Counted from the first letter of the stretch, positions 34,238 through 48,472 are shown. The stretch is DNA of 64,000 bases from Combretum micranthum (GCA_024138025.1 JAMXBD010000369.1:434001-498000); one strand, 5' to 3'. The notes: a model not told the origin generated them from the sequence alone. Translations and numbers: made by a program.

Positions 34238-37200
34238 TGTCACGCCCCGAGGGTACCCTAAACGTGGCAGTCCACCATACATAATACTAAAGCCTATGAA
34301 TGACTACCTCAGTCACGCAAAGACTTCATATCATGTACAAGGCGTACATCACAACCAAGGGAACGCATTGGAGTAGCGTAATTTATATTGATAATAAATA
34401 AGTAACAAGAAAAGAGAATACTTATGATAAAACATAAACATATTAAATTATAATTCTTAGGGGCATATCCCTCTATTGTCTTCAAATAAATATACATCTT
34501 AGAATCAACATAGCATTAATTATATAAGTCATTACATATAAAGAACCTTACAAAATTACTTCATCTTATGTTTCCATTTTCTTCATAGAAGCTTAACATC
34601 CCTCATGACTTCCTTAACGTCATAATCCTCAATTTAAGCCACAGGTATACCTGTTTCAGCAAAATCTATAGGAGTATAAGCTATAACTAGCTTAGTGAGA
34701 TATTCCTTTTCATTCGCACCATATTTCCAAATAAGTTCATTTAGATTTCCACACATATGCTATGCATACAATGCAACAATCACGTGATTACACAATTATA
34801 TATATAGTTATCTGGAAACCATATATAGAACGGATTTACCTCTCCATATCGAAGGTTAGGGAATCGGTAATGAAGATCCTCGATCTTCTACTGCTAGTCC
34901 CCAAGTCCTCACCCAAAGCGTTCGGTTGGCTTGGCTTCGAATCTAAAGTTGTATTCCTCGGGCGATTTGGATTCTCTAGGAAGGAGCATGGCCCGTGTCA
35001 CAGTACGATAACAGCCAATCCAACTCTATGCGTAGCGTAGGAGTAGCAGCCTTCCGAAAAAGATGTGACTCAATGTATGCTACGCGTGAGTGTTTTATTT
35101 TTCTTAAACCAAACCTTATTAAGGTTTATTAGGAGGCGATCAATCAATTTAGCAAATAATAAACAGTCATACAAGTAAGTAAATAAAAACACTTAAACAG
35201 GCAGTTTTAAAGTTGCGATATTCTTAATTCTCATTTCACGCATAAATAAAGAATCACATATATACATATCCCCGAATTCTCATACATATCCATTTTTTAT
35301 CTTTTCCTAGTATACTAATGTCACAACTTTACAAGCACAAACAAGGTAACGAAATTAAGAGGAATGACTCACTCGTCCATTTCACGATCTTCTTAATTGT
35401 AGTAATCTTCGGGTAGGGTATTCTCGTATCCTTCGTTACCTAAACAAAAAAAAATACCCGGGATGAGTATTTCATAGAAATTCTACTTAAACTTTCTAAT
35501 TCTATTTCACTATGTTCGTCAAATTCGTATAGAATGAAATTCCAATTTACAATGGCCATAACTTGCTCATTTTAACTGAGAATTTCGCATATAATATACC
35601 GTTTTCTACTTATTCGAAAAGATCTATCCATTTCTAAGGTTATCTTTGTCATATAAGGTCATTTGGGTTCCAAAAATGTTGGGTACAGATTTAAAACAAA
35701 TATTTCTAAACTTTTACAAATCCATTTTCTAACTCAACTTCATTCAAAAATCCTTTAGTAAAAAAAAAAAAATATATATATAATATATATGTACATATAA
35801 TTGATAAATCCTTTGAGTATAATCTCACTTTTTATATGCAAAATTCTTAATGGTAGTATCTCAACAATTTATTTCATACAACAATTCATTTTGAGTTGTT
35901 AAAACTTTAACTTTGACAATTTCTTTTCAAGTCTTTTGAAGAAACTTTATATTTTCATAGGTTATTATAAAGAGTATATTCATATTTTATATTCTTCATT
36001 CTTTTTTAAAAAACAAGTAAATTTTATTTTAACCTTAGTCTTGTATAAATTTTACTTCTAGTGATAAAAGATCAAATTTATCAAAAGTGTATTAAGTTGT
36101 TGAAAACCATGTTATGAATTTGTATTTAGAATGGTTTTAGAAATTGAGTCTTGTCTTCTTATATTTATTATTTAGAATATAAGTTTTTATTTTCTAAAAC
36201 TTGTTCTTTTATTTCCTTTGAAAAGATTACTCTCTATTGATAAAATCCTTTGTTTTTAATCTTATCTTATTCATATTCTTTGAAAATAAGTTTTCTTCTT
36301 CAGAAACTTGAAAATCATTATTTTCCTAAATGGGTTTATAATTTTATGGGTTGATTTTTATCTTAACTTTGAAACTAGTTTGTTTCTTGGTTTTGTTATG
36401 GAGTAGAGTTTAATCTTTAAGCTTTTTGCAAGATCTTTGAAAACTAACAAATTATTTTACTAAAACTTTAGTTCCTATAATATACAACGAATGCATTTAT
36501 TTCTTATGTTTCCTTGGTAAAACTATTTTTGTTATTTAAGAAAACTTTTAAAAAACTTATATTACTCTATTTCTATGTTGTTTAATAATAACTCCATTAT
36601 TTTGTGACAAGTCACATAATAGAAAATCTAGTTTGTAAGTTCCTTTAGTAAAATTCTACTTTTAAATTAGTTGAGACAATATCATTATGTAGATGCAAGT
36701 ATTATGAGCATGTAAAATAATAAGAATATAAGAAAATACTAGAAACAAATAATAATAAATAAGATAATAAAATATCAAGTATTGGGAACCTTAGCTTCAT
36801 CAAGGTATCCGGGTCAAGTATTGGGAGCCTTAGCTTCATCAAGGTATCCCGGGACTAAGAATAGACTAGTCCCAAAAGAATAAAGAAAATAAATAAAGGG
36901 TTGTTTTGACTTGATATGGACAAGTCTAGGACTATAAAGACTAGTCTTAATAATAGCATGAAATAAATAAATAAATAAATTACAAAGCATAAAATTAAAT
37001 AAATAATAAGTGAGCTTATATGCTCTAAAGATTATATATAAATACATAAATATATTTAGTTAGATATGAATAATAAAATCAACATAATAAAATAGGAAGT
37101 TCATGTGCAAGAATAAAACATGAATATGTTGTTGCTTTTACTACTCATATAAGTTTCAAAACAATACCATAGTCATGTTAAGTTACATGACATGGGTAAA

Positions 37201-38603
37201 TAAATGGTTAGAAGAACTTTACCTAAAGTGTTTATGTGGTATGAAGATGGTAGATGAAATGGGTATTATGTGAGTAGTGATATGTGGTAGAAAGTTTGTG
37301 TATAAGGAATGATTTTTTGTAAAGAATTGGTTTAAGAGAGTTTTGGTAGAGAGAACTCTTGAAGAGAGGATTTGTGGAGAGATTTTGAGAGAGTTTTGGT
37401 AGTGAAATGAATTGTGTGAAAGAATGAAGGATGAAGGGGTATTTATAAATTTTGGAGTGAAAATTAGATATAATTAAATTAATTGAAAAAGAAAATAAAT
37501 GGGAAGGGAGGAGAGAGAGTGGTGGATGCAATGGGGAGAAGGAGAGAGAAAATTTGATTAAAAATTAATTTTAGAAGAAAAGTGTAAGAGAAGTTTGATA
37601 ATATGTGGTGTAGAATTTTTATGGGAAAAGAAAATTGAAAGAAATAGGTATGTAGGTGTAAGAATAGGTAGTAAAAAAAAGTAGAGATAGAGGAATAATA
37701 ATGAATAGTAGAAAAGTACTATGAATAGTAAACTAGACAATTAAAGTACCGGTAGTAATAAAAATACACGTAATAATACGATATCTGTAATTTTTAGCTA
37801 CAAAAAAAAATCCAAAAACTGATATTTTTGAAAACCTTGTATTTTTATGAGCCTATTGGTATTAACGGAATATTTTTTCCATCCGGTGTACCAGGGCACA
37901 GTTTTTGAAAACTGATCCCGTTTGGATCCGAAAGACACTAGAAATTTGCGAATTTGATATTTTTAAGCTTCCCTATATTATTATGAACTATTATCAACAA
38001 TTATTTTCATTTCGTAGTTTAGGGTTTAAGAGCGTGGGATTGCCGAATCTTAAACATTAGGGTTTATTATAAGCTTTGTTGACTTTTAGGGTTCCGGTTT
38101 GACTTCCGGTTTTGTTGAGTTATTCGTAAGATTATATAATCTTGGAGTTGTGACCGTTTTATATTTTTAGCTCGATATCTATGGTTTATCTTATTTTATT
38201 TGTGGTTATTTAATAGTCTTTAGTTCTCGGGATCGTTTAACCGAGTCTAGGGTTATGAGTTGACTCAGTTTGACTTTTGGTGAAAATTGAAATTTCCGAT
38301 TCTAAAATTCACCGAAGGATTTAAGATCTTAGTATTTCGTTGTTGAGCGTTATTTGGATATACTGTCTTGATTTGCATGTTTAGGAATCAGATAAGTGAT
38401 TTGATTGATATACGGATGTTGATTCAACCGATAGTTGGATTTTCTATTTTGTTTTTAGGGTTCTCTTTTTCTCAGATTAAGAAATCGTTTTCGATTTTAT
38501 TTAGAATTAAGTTTTAACTTGGTTTGATATTTCAGGGTTTTGATTCCGATGTTTGACTCTTAGGATTATTTTTTAAGAATTATGAAATTTTTAGGGGTTT
38601 ACA
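34238..38603 (-). mobile_element. Solo LTR, 4.4 kb (copy B, inverted relative to copy A)
   Basis: The window strand starts TGTCACGCCCCGAGGGTACC and ends GGGGTTTACA. Flanking pentamers ACAAT (34233-34237) and ATAAT (38604-38608) differ by one base. Read on the minus strand it is collinear with 8407-13011 in landmarks: the start TGTAAACCC, a CCGGTA-containing block, a TATA box near 37440, CT-rich sequence, the CTCACTAAGC-like region, and GGCAGTCC near the end. No coding interior. Confidence 0.8.
36776..36846. repeat. 35-bp tandem duplication in solo LTR B
   Basis: The phrase 'caagtattggg(a/g)(a/g)cc' plus 'ttagcttcatcaaggtatcc' occurs twice in succession. Copy A has a single version near 10160-10200. 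Confidence 0.75.
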
Positions 38604-41438
38604 ATAATTACATCAACTCTTACATCGCTTCATCTCCATGAACCAAAATGTATCTTTTATAAGGCTTGAGGAGTTTGAATACGAGTGGTAGAACTTTTCT
38701 TAGCAGTGTGTCTTGTATGCATATACTTATGTGTGCTTAAGTAGATTATAATAGGCATAATAAGTCATTTAAAGGGTAGGTGATCTCCAATTTGCAAATG
38801 TGTATGTTTGCAACTCTACTCTTGATGCTACATGAGCCCTCCATGTTAAATTGTAAGGTTTTTTTCTTTTTCTTTTTTTGTTAATTTTGATGAGATAAAA
38901 CTAGATTTATATTAATAATTATATTTTACTTTTAATATATCATCTTAAAATATGCATTTGAAGTTCAATTAAATGGATATTGTTTCTCTAGTTAAGTTTA
39001 CTTAATGTTTTGATTAGAAAAGAACATAACAAATCTTTTCTTTTTTAATATATACATATATATACATTGTAACTATTAGGGCAAAAGGGAATTGAACCTG
39101 ACCATAACAAATTCAAGAAATCAAGTCAATTCATTTGGGCTTCAAAAAATAATTAAACTTGATTATTATCTTTTTTTCTCCCTCATTAAAGAGTCTAGAA
39201 TGTCTTAAAATAGGTAAACCTTTGAGCTTTCCTTGAAGTAATTTTAGTATTCATAGAATGATTTAGAGCTGTTGTAGCAAAATTTTTTTTTCAAGAGCAT
39301 GGGTGCTTCAAGATAAAAGAAATATTCCAAAACATGTGAAGTTCCAAACCTTTCTTGACTTAAAGTACTAATTGGTGCAAGAAAGCCAAAAAGGTTTGAA
39401 GCACTCAAAAAATGTCCAAACTTTTTTTAAAATTTCTAGCTTTTATTGTACAATTTTTACAAAATCATGAGGTAATCACTTACCAAACCATTATTATCTT
39501 ATCAATTGTTATATATACACAATCAAGAGCTTTTTGGAGCCAATCCTCATAGTTATAGTTTCAATATTATATCTTGTAGTCACCTCCTTTATTTAATTTG
39601 TCATCTTATTCATTATTTGCAGATTATTAGAGTAAAAGAAAGCGTAGTGCTAAGTGGAAACTTTTGTTTGCAATCTTTTGTAAAGCATTGCACCTATAAT
39701 TGCCAAATTTGTTGTGAGTAATAATAGAGCAAGCAAAACCTTATTAGGGGGCATAGTGTGATCATAGAGAGCATAAGCAATTCAAACCCCGCGTTAGTAA
39801 GCTTGATATTCAAAGCTCTTCTTTTTAGTTTATGATTCTTTATGTATTGATTTATTCATTTACTTAATCATTTAATTGTTACTTTATGTTAAGAACCATC
39901 GACTTACACTAAATTGTGATTAAACCCATTCCATCATTTTCATGAGTTCCTAGATTTATATTTCACCTCGTAAGGCTATGGTAGTCATAAATCCCAGTGT
40001 CTAACATTTATGTGGCTTATTGAAGTTACATCCTTCACTATAGCTCCTAAAAAATGACAAATCATTATCTACCTTTAGCACCTCTAAAAGGATCTCATTA
40101 AGTGGCTTTTGAGAAAGTCCATGAATGAAATCAACATTGCATTCAATGGTATATATGTTATATGATTATAAAAAATCATTAAAGAAAAGATATGGACGAA
40201 CAATTTCACTATATACTTAACATATAACTCAACACATAGCATTAATGCAACCAATTTATCTGTATTGAATAATCATCATTCGATGCCTTAGGGGGTAGTC
40301 TACGTATGTACCATCTATCAAGCTAATGAGTGACTCAAACTAAATGAGGTAGTTACAATATCCACTTATAGGGCCAACCATGTGACATGGGTAGCCAACC
40401 ATTCGACCTCTATCTAGCCCAACATATTCATTTTGTGTAACTACCTCTTTGTGTCATTATAGGTAAATGTGCATTAGAGGCCATCAAACTAATGGGTACA
40501 TGAATTAGAGAACATAACTTTACAATACATAAGCAAATCAATGGCATCCATATTAATCTATCTCTTAGCTAACATGAAAATATGTAGGAAGGTTAGCAAT
40601 ATCATCCCTTGCATATAGACGCCAAACAATGTAACAGCTTAAAAGTTCAAGTATGTAAACTTCCATAACTATAAGAAAACAAATGAAATTGTTGAGCTAA
40701 AACTTTCCTGTAAACTTGACAATTTATTATAACATAATTTTGTGTAGTCTCCTGGCTCGAGTGATAAGCTAAACACGTCCTTTAGCTAAGATGATCCTAA
40801 AAATGCAATTAAATACCTAAACTTTAAATTAGTGAATCTAACGTCTAATGGAACTTAACGTTGTTATTTATTTCTTTTTCCTTAATATTATTACAACATT
40901 GTAATTGGTTTAATTTTATTCATAAGTATTGTAGGTGATGAGTTGCTAATAGATGGAGTGTTAGAGCATGCTGGACTTGCACACATAAAACATGGTTAAT
41001 GGTGGTTATCTGGCATGACTACTTTAATGCTTAAGTTATCTTGTGGGCTCAAAAGAGTAAGATGAGATGCGATACTATGAGATGAGGTAGATAAGATAAG
41101 AATCATATTGTCTTTGGTCATACCTTAAGTGGAGGCCCATAAGAGCTGGTGGACGGCAGATGAGGATTTTAAGATCCTCATCTAACCGAGACCCCTATAG
41201 AGCTTAATCACAAGGCTGAGGTACTCGTATAGATGAGGTCTTTGTGGGCTTAAGGCTTTTGTGGAGCTTCTTGGCTCAAGCACTTGTGAGACTCTTCATA
41301 GGCCTATCAGCTTATTAGGTTGATGTTGGGCCTGCTAAGCTATAGTCAAATACTCCCTATCCATGAGAATGTATACTTTAATTGTTTTATTATTACTATT
41401 ATTAGTATTATAACTACAACTAATATTATTTTATTTAG
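38604..41438. other. Intergenic, no gene recognised
   Basis: About 2.8 kb without a supportable gene. A 71-codon frame at 39506-39721 has no recognisable domain. Around 40795-40860 there is a short piece of MITE-like text ('caattaaatacctaaacttt'). At 41158-41183 an imperfect palindrome built on GATGAGGAT is present. Confidence 0.4.
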
Positions 41439-41750
41439 GGTTAATGTCATGAATGGCATCTAAACTTTAACAAAATATATTATTAAGTACTTGAACTTTG
41501 AAATTATTTAATTTAATACTTGATCTTTGAAATTGATCGATTTAGTATTTGAAAGAACTTTTCATGCATAGTTATAATACCTTTGTCAAGCTTTTTGAGG
41601 TACCAAATTGATCAATTTAAAAATTTTTAGGTACTAAATTGATTAATTTTAAAATCCAGGTACTTAATTGATCATTTTTAAAGCTTAGGTACCTAACTGC
41701 ATACTTTGCAAAAGTTCATGCACCATTCATGACATTATCCATTTATTTAT
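41439..41750. mobile_element. MITE, family 2 (copy 2, both ends present)
   Basis: The left end GGTTAATGTCATGAATGG and the reverse complement of the right end GGATAATGTCATGAATGG are near-identical terminal inverted repeats. The arms carry 'aaattgatcaattt' and 'taggtac' words. About 312 bp, non-coding. Confidence 0.75.
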
Positions 41751-43259
41751 AGGACAAAACAAGTTTAGGCCTATTGAATTAAATATCAAGCCGACACTTT
41801 TCTTAGAATTTTTACTACTTCAGTTACATACTTCTCCAATTGTATATTATGTACAAGGTTTATTGTTGGGAACTTAACGATGTGAGACAACAGGTTTTAG
41901 TGTATGAAGTTCAATATACCATACTTCATTATGCCGCTTGGAAAGACTATATAGGAAGTATTTTCATAAGTGCATCTATGTGATGTAAACATTATTAAGT
42001 GATTGTAATTCACCTTTTGGTTATGTATGGTAGGGTGTGTGTAACGTCCTAAAATAAGACATTATAACCCGCCACGTGTCTTCTCTTGAATAGGACACAC
42101 TAAGGCTCTAATATCCATAAAAATTCAAATATCACTTGTAAACACACATAAGGTATCTCATAGGATACTCAACACAACCTGTATAACATAGCATAGACCA
42201 TAGCTTCCGAACAAACTTTTGATTTAAAACAATCATACAAGTTGGCAATGCCAAGCCAATTACCACCAATTCCATGAAAACCTTCCTTACAACCTGGAAC
42301 TTCCTACAACATAAAATCCTAAAGTTTTTACATAAAACATAAACAGATAATTTCCAAGTCTTCAATATATCTAAACACTTCTTTCTTCCTATGAACCTGT
42401 AAACTGCAAATCTAACTCCCAGCTGGGTAGTTAGGTCCACTATCGCCATCCTCTTGATAAAAGATTAGATCATAACCTAAAATATCATATACAATGTCTT
42501 CATCACCTGTACCTGAAATTTTAAAAAGTGAGTTACGAAGCCCAATACGATAACTCCAATCCTTAAAAGCAAATGCAAATGCAAATGCACACGCAACAGG
42601 AATATATATCAAATGCACTTAGTCTAATGTAAGCAATCATTTTGTTATCTTTTTATAGTCAACAAATCAACACAGTTCAGAGCTATGTATACTCTAGTCT
42701 CGAACTCGAAGTAATTCAAACTCCTCTTTAAAAACAACCAACTCATTGAAAATTAAGATAATTATATACATATATGGATGAGTGGGTACTCTCCAAACAT
42801 CTCTATTTCCCTATAATTCTACTGGAATCATCTCTATGCACGAGTCTACTTGGGATAACCTCACACATAAACTATCAGGGTACCTCACCAGTATCACTGT
42901 TTGCCAGGTCTTTACTGATCAAAGCCAAACACAACCAAGCAGATAATTATTAAGCTGAGTAGAATTAGATTTATTATGAAGTGCTCTTCCGATAACCAAT
43001 CAAGCAATACTAAACTTACAAGTAAAAACAACAAGCAGGGATTGGTCGTACCTTTTCAATCTCAGGAATACAATTCAAATCCTCAAATCTGATATCAACA
43101 AGAACAAAGATAACTTGAGCTCCACAAACTCTTGTATCAACACCAACTACAATTATACAACTCCAACTATCCTGTTACAACATATATACATACATTAACA
43201 GATATAAACACGTTATCAAATATATTCTAATAGATATGAATTCTCCAAAAACTCTAACC

Positions 43260-46200
43260 TGTAAACCCCGGGAATTTTTCACATTAGTACTCGACTTTAT
43301 AATAGATTGTATAAAATAGATAATAGATTTAGATTCTGATTGAAGTCTAATAATAGAATAATATTTAGATTTTGGATAAAAGAAAGATTTAGGAACCGAA
43401 TAAAGAAATTCTTTAACCCTAGATAATACAAAAAATGAGATTTTGTATCTTGAATAACTAATTCAAGATATGATCTAACATCTAGACCCGAAACCTAGTA
43501 TACAAATAGATTTAAATAGAAAACATGAATATAGAGATCAAATGATTGTTTTTTATCTCGATAATGATTCGAGACTAGAATAACGAGTAGTAATGAGTTT
43601 ATATTTAGACTTAAACCCTAATTTTGAGATTTCTAGTTAAAATTAAAAACTACTAATAAGAATTTATGTTCAGTATCAAAACTAGAAATATAAATATAGT
43701 TTAGTTTCTGTATTAAGCTCAATATTGTATAAATGATTATATACGCCTATAACTAGAATATGATGATCCAAAAATGAACCGTTAAGGTTTTAAATACACA
43801 ACGAAAATATAAACTGATGAATAACTCAAAATCTAAACTTCAAATAAATAATCAGATCACGCTATTGTTCTAAACCGAGTTTTCTTAAGCTATCGGAGCC
43901 TGAAACAAAAATTGACCTAATGAGCTTAAGAAATCTAAATCGCGGGAGATAAAATTATACGAATAATTAACTACGTATATATATAACTTCAATTTGTATT
44001 ATTTGAAAATCTAAGTGTTTTGTATAAATTTACAAGCATATTTTTGTACAAAAACTTTCAAATATTAGCTAATCTATACCCGTATAATTAACTCAAAATT
44101 TAATTAGAATAAATAAACTAATGTACATATGTATGTTTTTCGGCTAAGTTCGGTGCAAATTGTAGAGAAGAAGAAAGAGGCCGAAACTTCTCAATAATTA
44201 ACCCAAATTTGTCAACAAAAACAACTACCAAACCAATCAATTGATGACAACTCATCCTAGTATTAAATGCATTGAAAACAACACATAAAAATCGGAGGAG
44301 AATCGAAGGAGGAAACAGCTACAGCCATCTTCTTCTTCTTCTTATATATAAACATTAGAAGCTCATTAAGAGAAAACCAACAAATGCCATAAATCCTCAC
44401 ATCCTCCAGCACGAAATCACTCCCAAAACAACAAACAAAACGAACTGGGAACAAGGAGCAAACATATCATAAAACATAAACTCGGACCAAAAAGGAAAAA
44501 CAAAGCCAAAAACCTTCAAAAACGAGCTCAAAGGTAAGTTGACATGATTCAAAGGATTTTTGTTCAAATATAAGAGTTGTATCTGACTTAAAATTATCTT
44601 AGGAACATATTAAACACAAACACAAGCTTCGGATTGCATCAAACGAGCTCCAACAAGGTAAAACTTAAAACCCTAGTTTTACTTTCACAAAATCGAGATC
44701 TATATATTTATGTGTTTAAACGTGTTGAAAGTTGTTATATATCCTTATATATGATATATAAACTCTTAGAAGTAGCTTAAGTAAGTTTTTAACGTGTAAA
44801 AATCAAAGAAAAAGAATCGAACCGAGGATGAAGATGATGAACAGTGCAACACTGCCTCAAGGCTGGCAGTGTAAACGCTGTACGGCCGGCGGCTTACATG
44901 GATAGGCCGGCGGCTTATAGGCGGCTTACACTCAAACAAAGGCTACATAAAATAATTTTCACGTAAAAATTCAACGTAAGCCGGCTACCTGGAGATCTAC
45001 GCCGGCGGCGTAGGGCCAGTGTACGTTGAAAGCTGGCAGCTTTCAACACTGGTGCACTCAATCTGAAATTTTCTTTTCAAAATGATTTACACTAACACCT
45101 GGAAATATAGGCCGGTGGCCTTGAGCCGGCTTATAGCTAAAATTTCTCCAACGAAAGTTTTCTGACTTAAACCGAATATATATATATATATATATATATA
45201 ATATCTACTTAGTATGTATATAAGTATGTTATACAAATATGTATTAGATAGTGACTATGATACACGTATTTAAATCTATTTAGGATTAATATCTAATAAT
45301 TTTGAAACCCTAGAGTTAAGAAAATATTTAGTATTAGTTAAAGTATTACTAGTCTAATATTTGTTTTAAACAAATAAATATATAAGAATGGAAATTGAAA
45401 TAAGTTAATTTCTTGAGCAATATGACTTCTAAAAATAACCAAACAATTATGCGAGATAAGATAAGAGAAACATAACTACCTTAAGTATTAATAATTACCA
45501 AAATACCGAGTTTAGGACACAAAGTACATATAGGAATTTAGCTAGATTATATTGATGAATACTTTGTTTTAAATAGGTGACTTTGACTCATTAAAGGATC
45601 TACCAGTGGATTACTACGATTGAGGCAGTATGAGCAGGTGTAGTAATTCAGTCATATTGTACTGGTTGTGATTGTAAATAGTCGAATATGTAATGCAAGA
45701 TAATCAAATGAATGTCTGTTGAAAGAATGATATGATCTGATTGCATGAGTGATAAAATATCTTTATACAAGCGAGAACACAATGGTTGGTGTTGTGCAGT
45801 AGTATAACGATGAATGTGTGTAATGTATGATCACCCGAAATTGATTAAGAATTATGGACTTAACAAAATAATGCGAACATGCATTGCACGAATTGCATTA
45901 TTGCATATATGGTTGTGATAGCCTGCTACGTATTAATATTTCTTATATCTGTTTTTGCTTGGTTGATCTAATGTGTGAGTCTTCCAAGATTCTCTTTGGT
46001 CTGGCGGTCCTATGAGGAACTAAAAGGCACCGAAGAACATTGCCCGTAGAATCGCTTTGAAATGATTAATACTTAGGGAGTTTCTAATGGGATTGCAGGA
46101 GATGGTTTGTGCAAGCCACTATATTCAAAGTGAAAACATTAAAACGAGAAATCGTTGATTCTCCTGTGTACTTAGTCTCTCCTGGGCAGGTGGGTCATTG

Positions 46201-46723
46201 AGTACTGGTTCTTCAACCCATTAAAAAGAGGGCGTAAATCTTTTTCCTGTTTGGATTCTAGATCATCCAAACTTGTATCTGTGCATATGGTTGAGTGCTT
46301 GCATTGCATATGATTTGTTAATGACTTATGTGATGTATGATATGTCTGGTTATTCACTGAGCTGTGGTTTCGCTCATACTCCTACAGTCTTTTCAGGTTC
46401 ACTTTACGACCCTGGTTAGTTACATCCAGGAATATGGCTCCGGTAAGAGCTTTGAAGCTAGAAGCCTACAGATATATTCTAGTATGATGGTTATGTACTA
46501 TTAGAGTAAATTATTTAGTTGTATATTTCAAAGGAGCTATATGGTTTGTAATAGTTTGTAATGGTTATTCACTAAATCATTTCTCTCATATATTTGTTAT
46601 TTCTTATCAAGCAACTTAAAAGATCCTGTTGTTTTGAAAACCTGTCATTCTCTGAAGGTAATCTAGTGATAAAATTCAAGTGTAACTTGTTTATTACTAC
46701 TAGGGTACCTTCGGGGCGTGACA
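43260..46723 (+). mobile_element. Solo LTR C, 3.5 kb, nested in solo LTR D
   Basis: Starts TGTAAACCCCGGG, ends TCGGGGCGTGACA, with perfect 5-bp flanks TAACC (43255-43259 and 46724-46728). The ends match those of solo LTRs A and B, so it is a relative. TATA-like TTATATATAAAC at about 44340. A GC-rich cluster (GGCCGGCGGCTTA) lies at 44850-45140. No coding interior. Confidence 0.8.
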
Positions 46724-47572
46724 TAACCTGACAAGGAAACTCCAATATTCACACCGTCTACTTCGATCAAACTCCACAAAATCCTCAAGAACAATAATGA
46801 ACTGCACAAAACTTCACAAATACCGAATATTTCACCAAAACCCTAGATTTGCATATCAACAAGAACGCATAAGGATTGTTTAACTTGTATTTTGTTTGAA
46901 TCCATCATAGAGGAGATATATTTACTGATTTGAATCACTAAAACCCGACTTGCATTCATCAGTCACGGATCTCAACACGTGTTAAGGTTTCCTCACAAGA
47001 ACCTTCATGCAAAAATGCAACCAAACCCTAAGGAACATGCATGAAATTCATATGGAACACGTAGGAGAACATTATACTTACTTGATCATACCACAATACT
47101 CACTCCTTATCCAACCGAAACAAATTAAACCCGAGATCTTAATCCTTCTTATGTTTTCCTTCAATAACATAACAAAACCCTATAAGATCTTACATAAATC
47201 CAAGAAAAACATGTTGTAGATGGATTAGGAGCACTCAACTTTGATCAAACTCACCTTAAGATGAAAATTCCATATTAGAACACCAAGAACAACCATACTT
47301 CTCTCTTTTACAAAGGAAAAACACGGAGAAAAACTTCTGTAAAAGCTGTCGAACTTGCACGCGTATTTATAGAATTTCATTCCTACGCCAGCAAATTAAA
47401 TCCCTATGCCAGAGGCGTAGGATCCCTAGGAGGCGGCGTTTGATGTGCAATAAAAATCATTCGCGTCGTTCAGAACATCAAATGCCAGCCAAACCTAAGG
47501 CAACACTAGCGGCGTTCAACTCCGGCGTTAAATAAAAACATCCCGCCCAACTTCAACACCGGCAAAAACACA

Positions 47573-47592
47573 CACACGCACACACACACACC
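47573..47592. repeat. (CA)n microsatellite in LTR D
   Basis: CA repeats with one CG interruption. Confidence 0.8.
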
Positions 47593-47827
47593 AGCATTCA
47601 ACTCCAGCGTTTAAGAATTTGATACCATACACAACCTACGTCGGACTTTACGCTAGCGGCGTACCCCTCCCAAAAGGCGGCGTTGGATCTGCAGAAAATT
47701 ACAGACATGCGCATTTTCAATAAATGTAAATCCAAACACAAATTAAATTCACTTAACTTATCTTTTGATCTTCCTCTTATCTTATATTATCTCATGATTG
47801 TCCATTCAATCTGTATGTTATAGTGTG

Positions 47828-48169
47828 TGATATTATAAATGTTGTCAGATCCAACCAAGTGATTAACCGAAGCATATGGGAGAGTTAAGTGTCAAAAGGT
47901 ATATTCGAGTTCAACCTGGATCAATAAAAAATATAAAGATAATTCACATATTAGTTTTTTCAAATATAAAAAAATATGTAATTACATTAAAGTATAATTT
48001 CAAATAAATTGAAACTTAAGTATTTATTTAAATTAAACAATATGCTTATAATTATACATATTATTACCTATATAATTTATAATACTTATGTAATTTAGAG
48101 GGCATCATGATGATTAAGGATATATTATGTTTCAAATTAAATTTCAATGAAGTTTTTAGTTTTATATAG
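47828..48169. other. Intergenic, no gene recognised
   Basis: AT-rich spacer between LTR D and a MITE. Confidence 0.4.
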
Positions 48170-48472
48170 AGTTAATGTCACAAATGGACCCTAAACTACG
48201 ACAAAATATGCAATTAAATACATAAACTCTACAATTGATCGATTTAATACCTGAACTTTAAAATTGATCAATTTAGTACAAGAAAAAACTTTTTTTGTAC
48301 GCTAACAGTACATCTGTCTAGTTCTTTTAGGTACTAAATTGATCAATTTCAAAATTTTTCAAATCCTAAATTGGTCAACTTAAAAATTTAGGTACTAAAT
48401 TGATCAATTTTAAAGTTCAAGTACCTAATTACATATTTTGCCCAAGTTTAGGTATTATTTATAACATTATCA
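48170..48472. mobile_element. MITE, family 2 (copy 3)
   Basis: Left end GTTAATGTCACAAATGG and reversed right end GTGATAATGTTATAAAT, with arms like the copies at 29515-29773 and 41439-41750. Non-coding. Confidence 0.7.

Larger units (their letters stand above)
42040..47822 (-). mobile_element. Solo LTR D (about 2.3 kb), interrupted by a nested solo LTR
   Basis: Starts TGTAACGTCC at 42040 and ends GTTATA (probably GTTACA with one C-to-T change) at 47822. It is flanked by GTGTG at 42035-42039 and 47823-47827. The low complexity of that repeat lowers confidence. A TATA-like CTATAAATACGCG on the minus strand near 47363 suggests minus orientation. It is split at 43259/46724 by element C. A GC-rich word cluster (GGCGGCGTT, CCAGCGTT) lies at 47370-47700. 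Confidence 0.5.
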
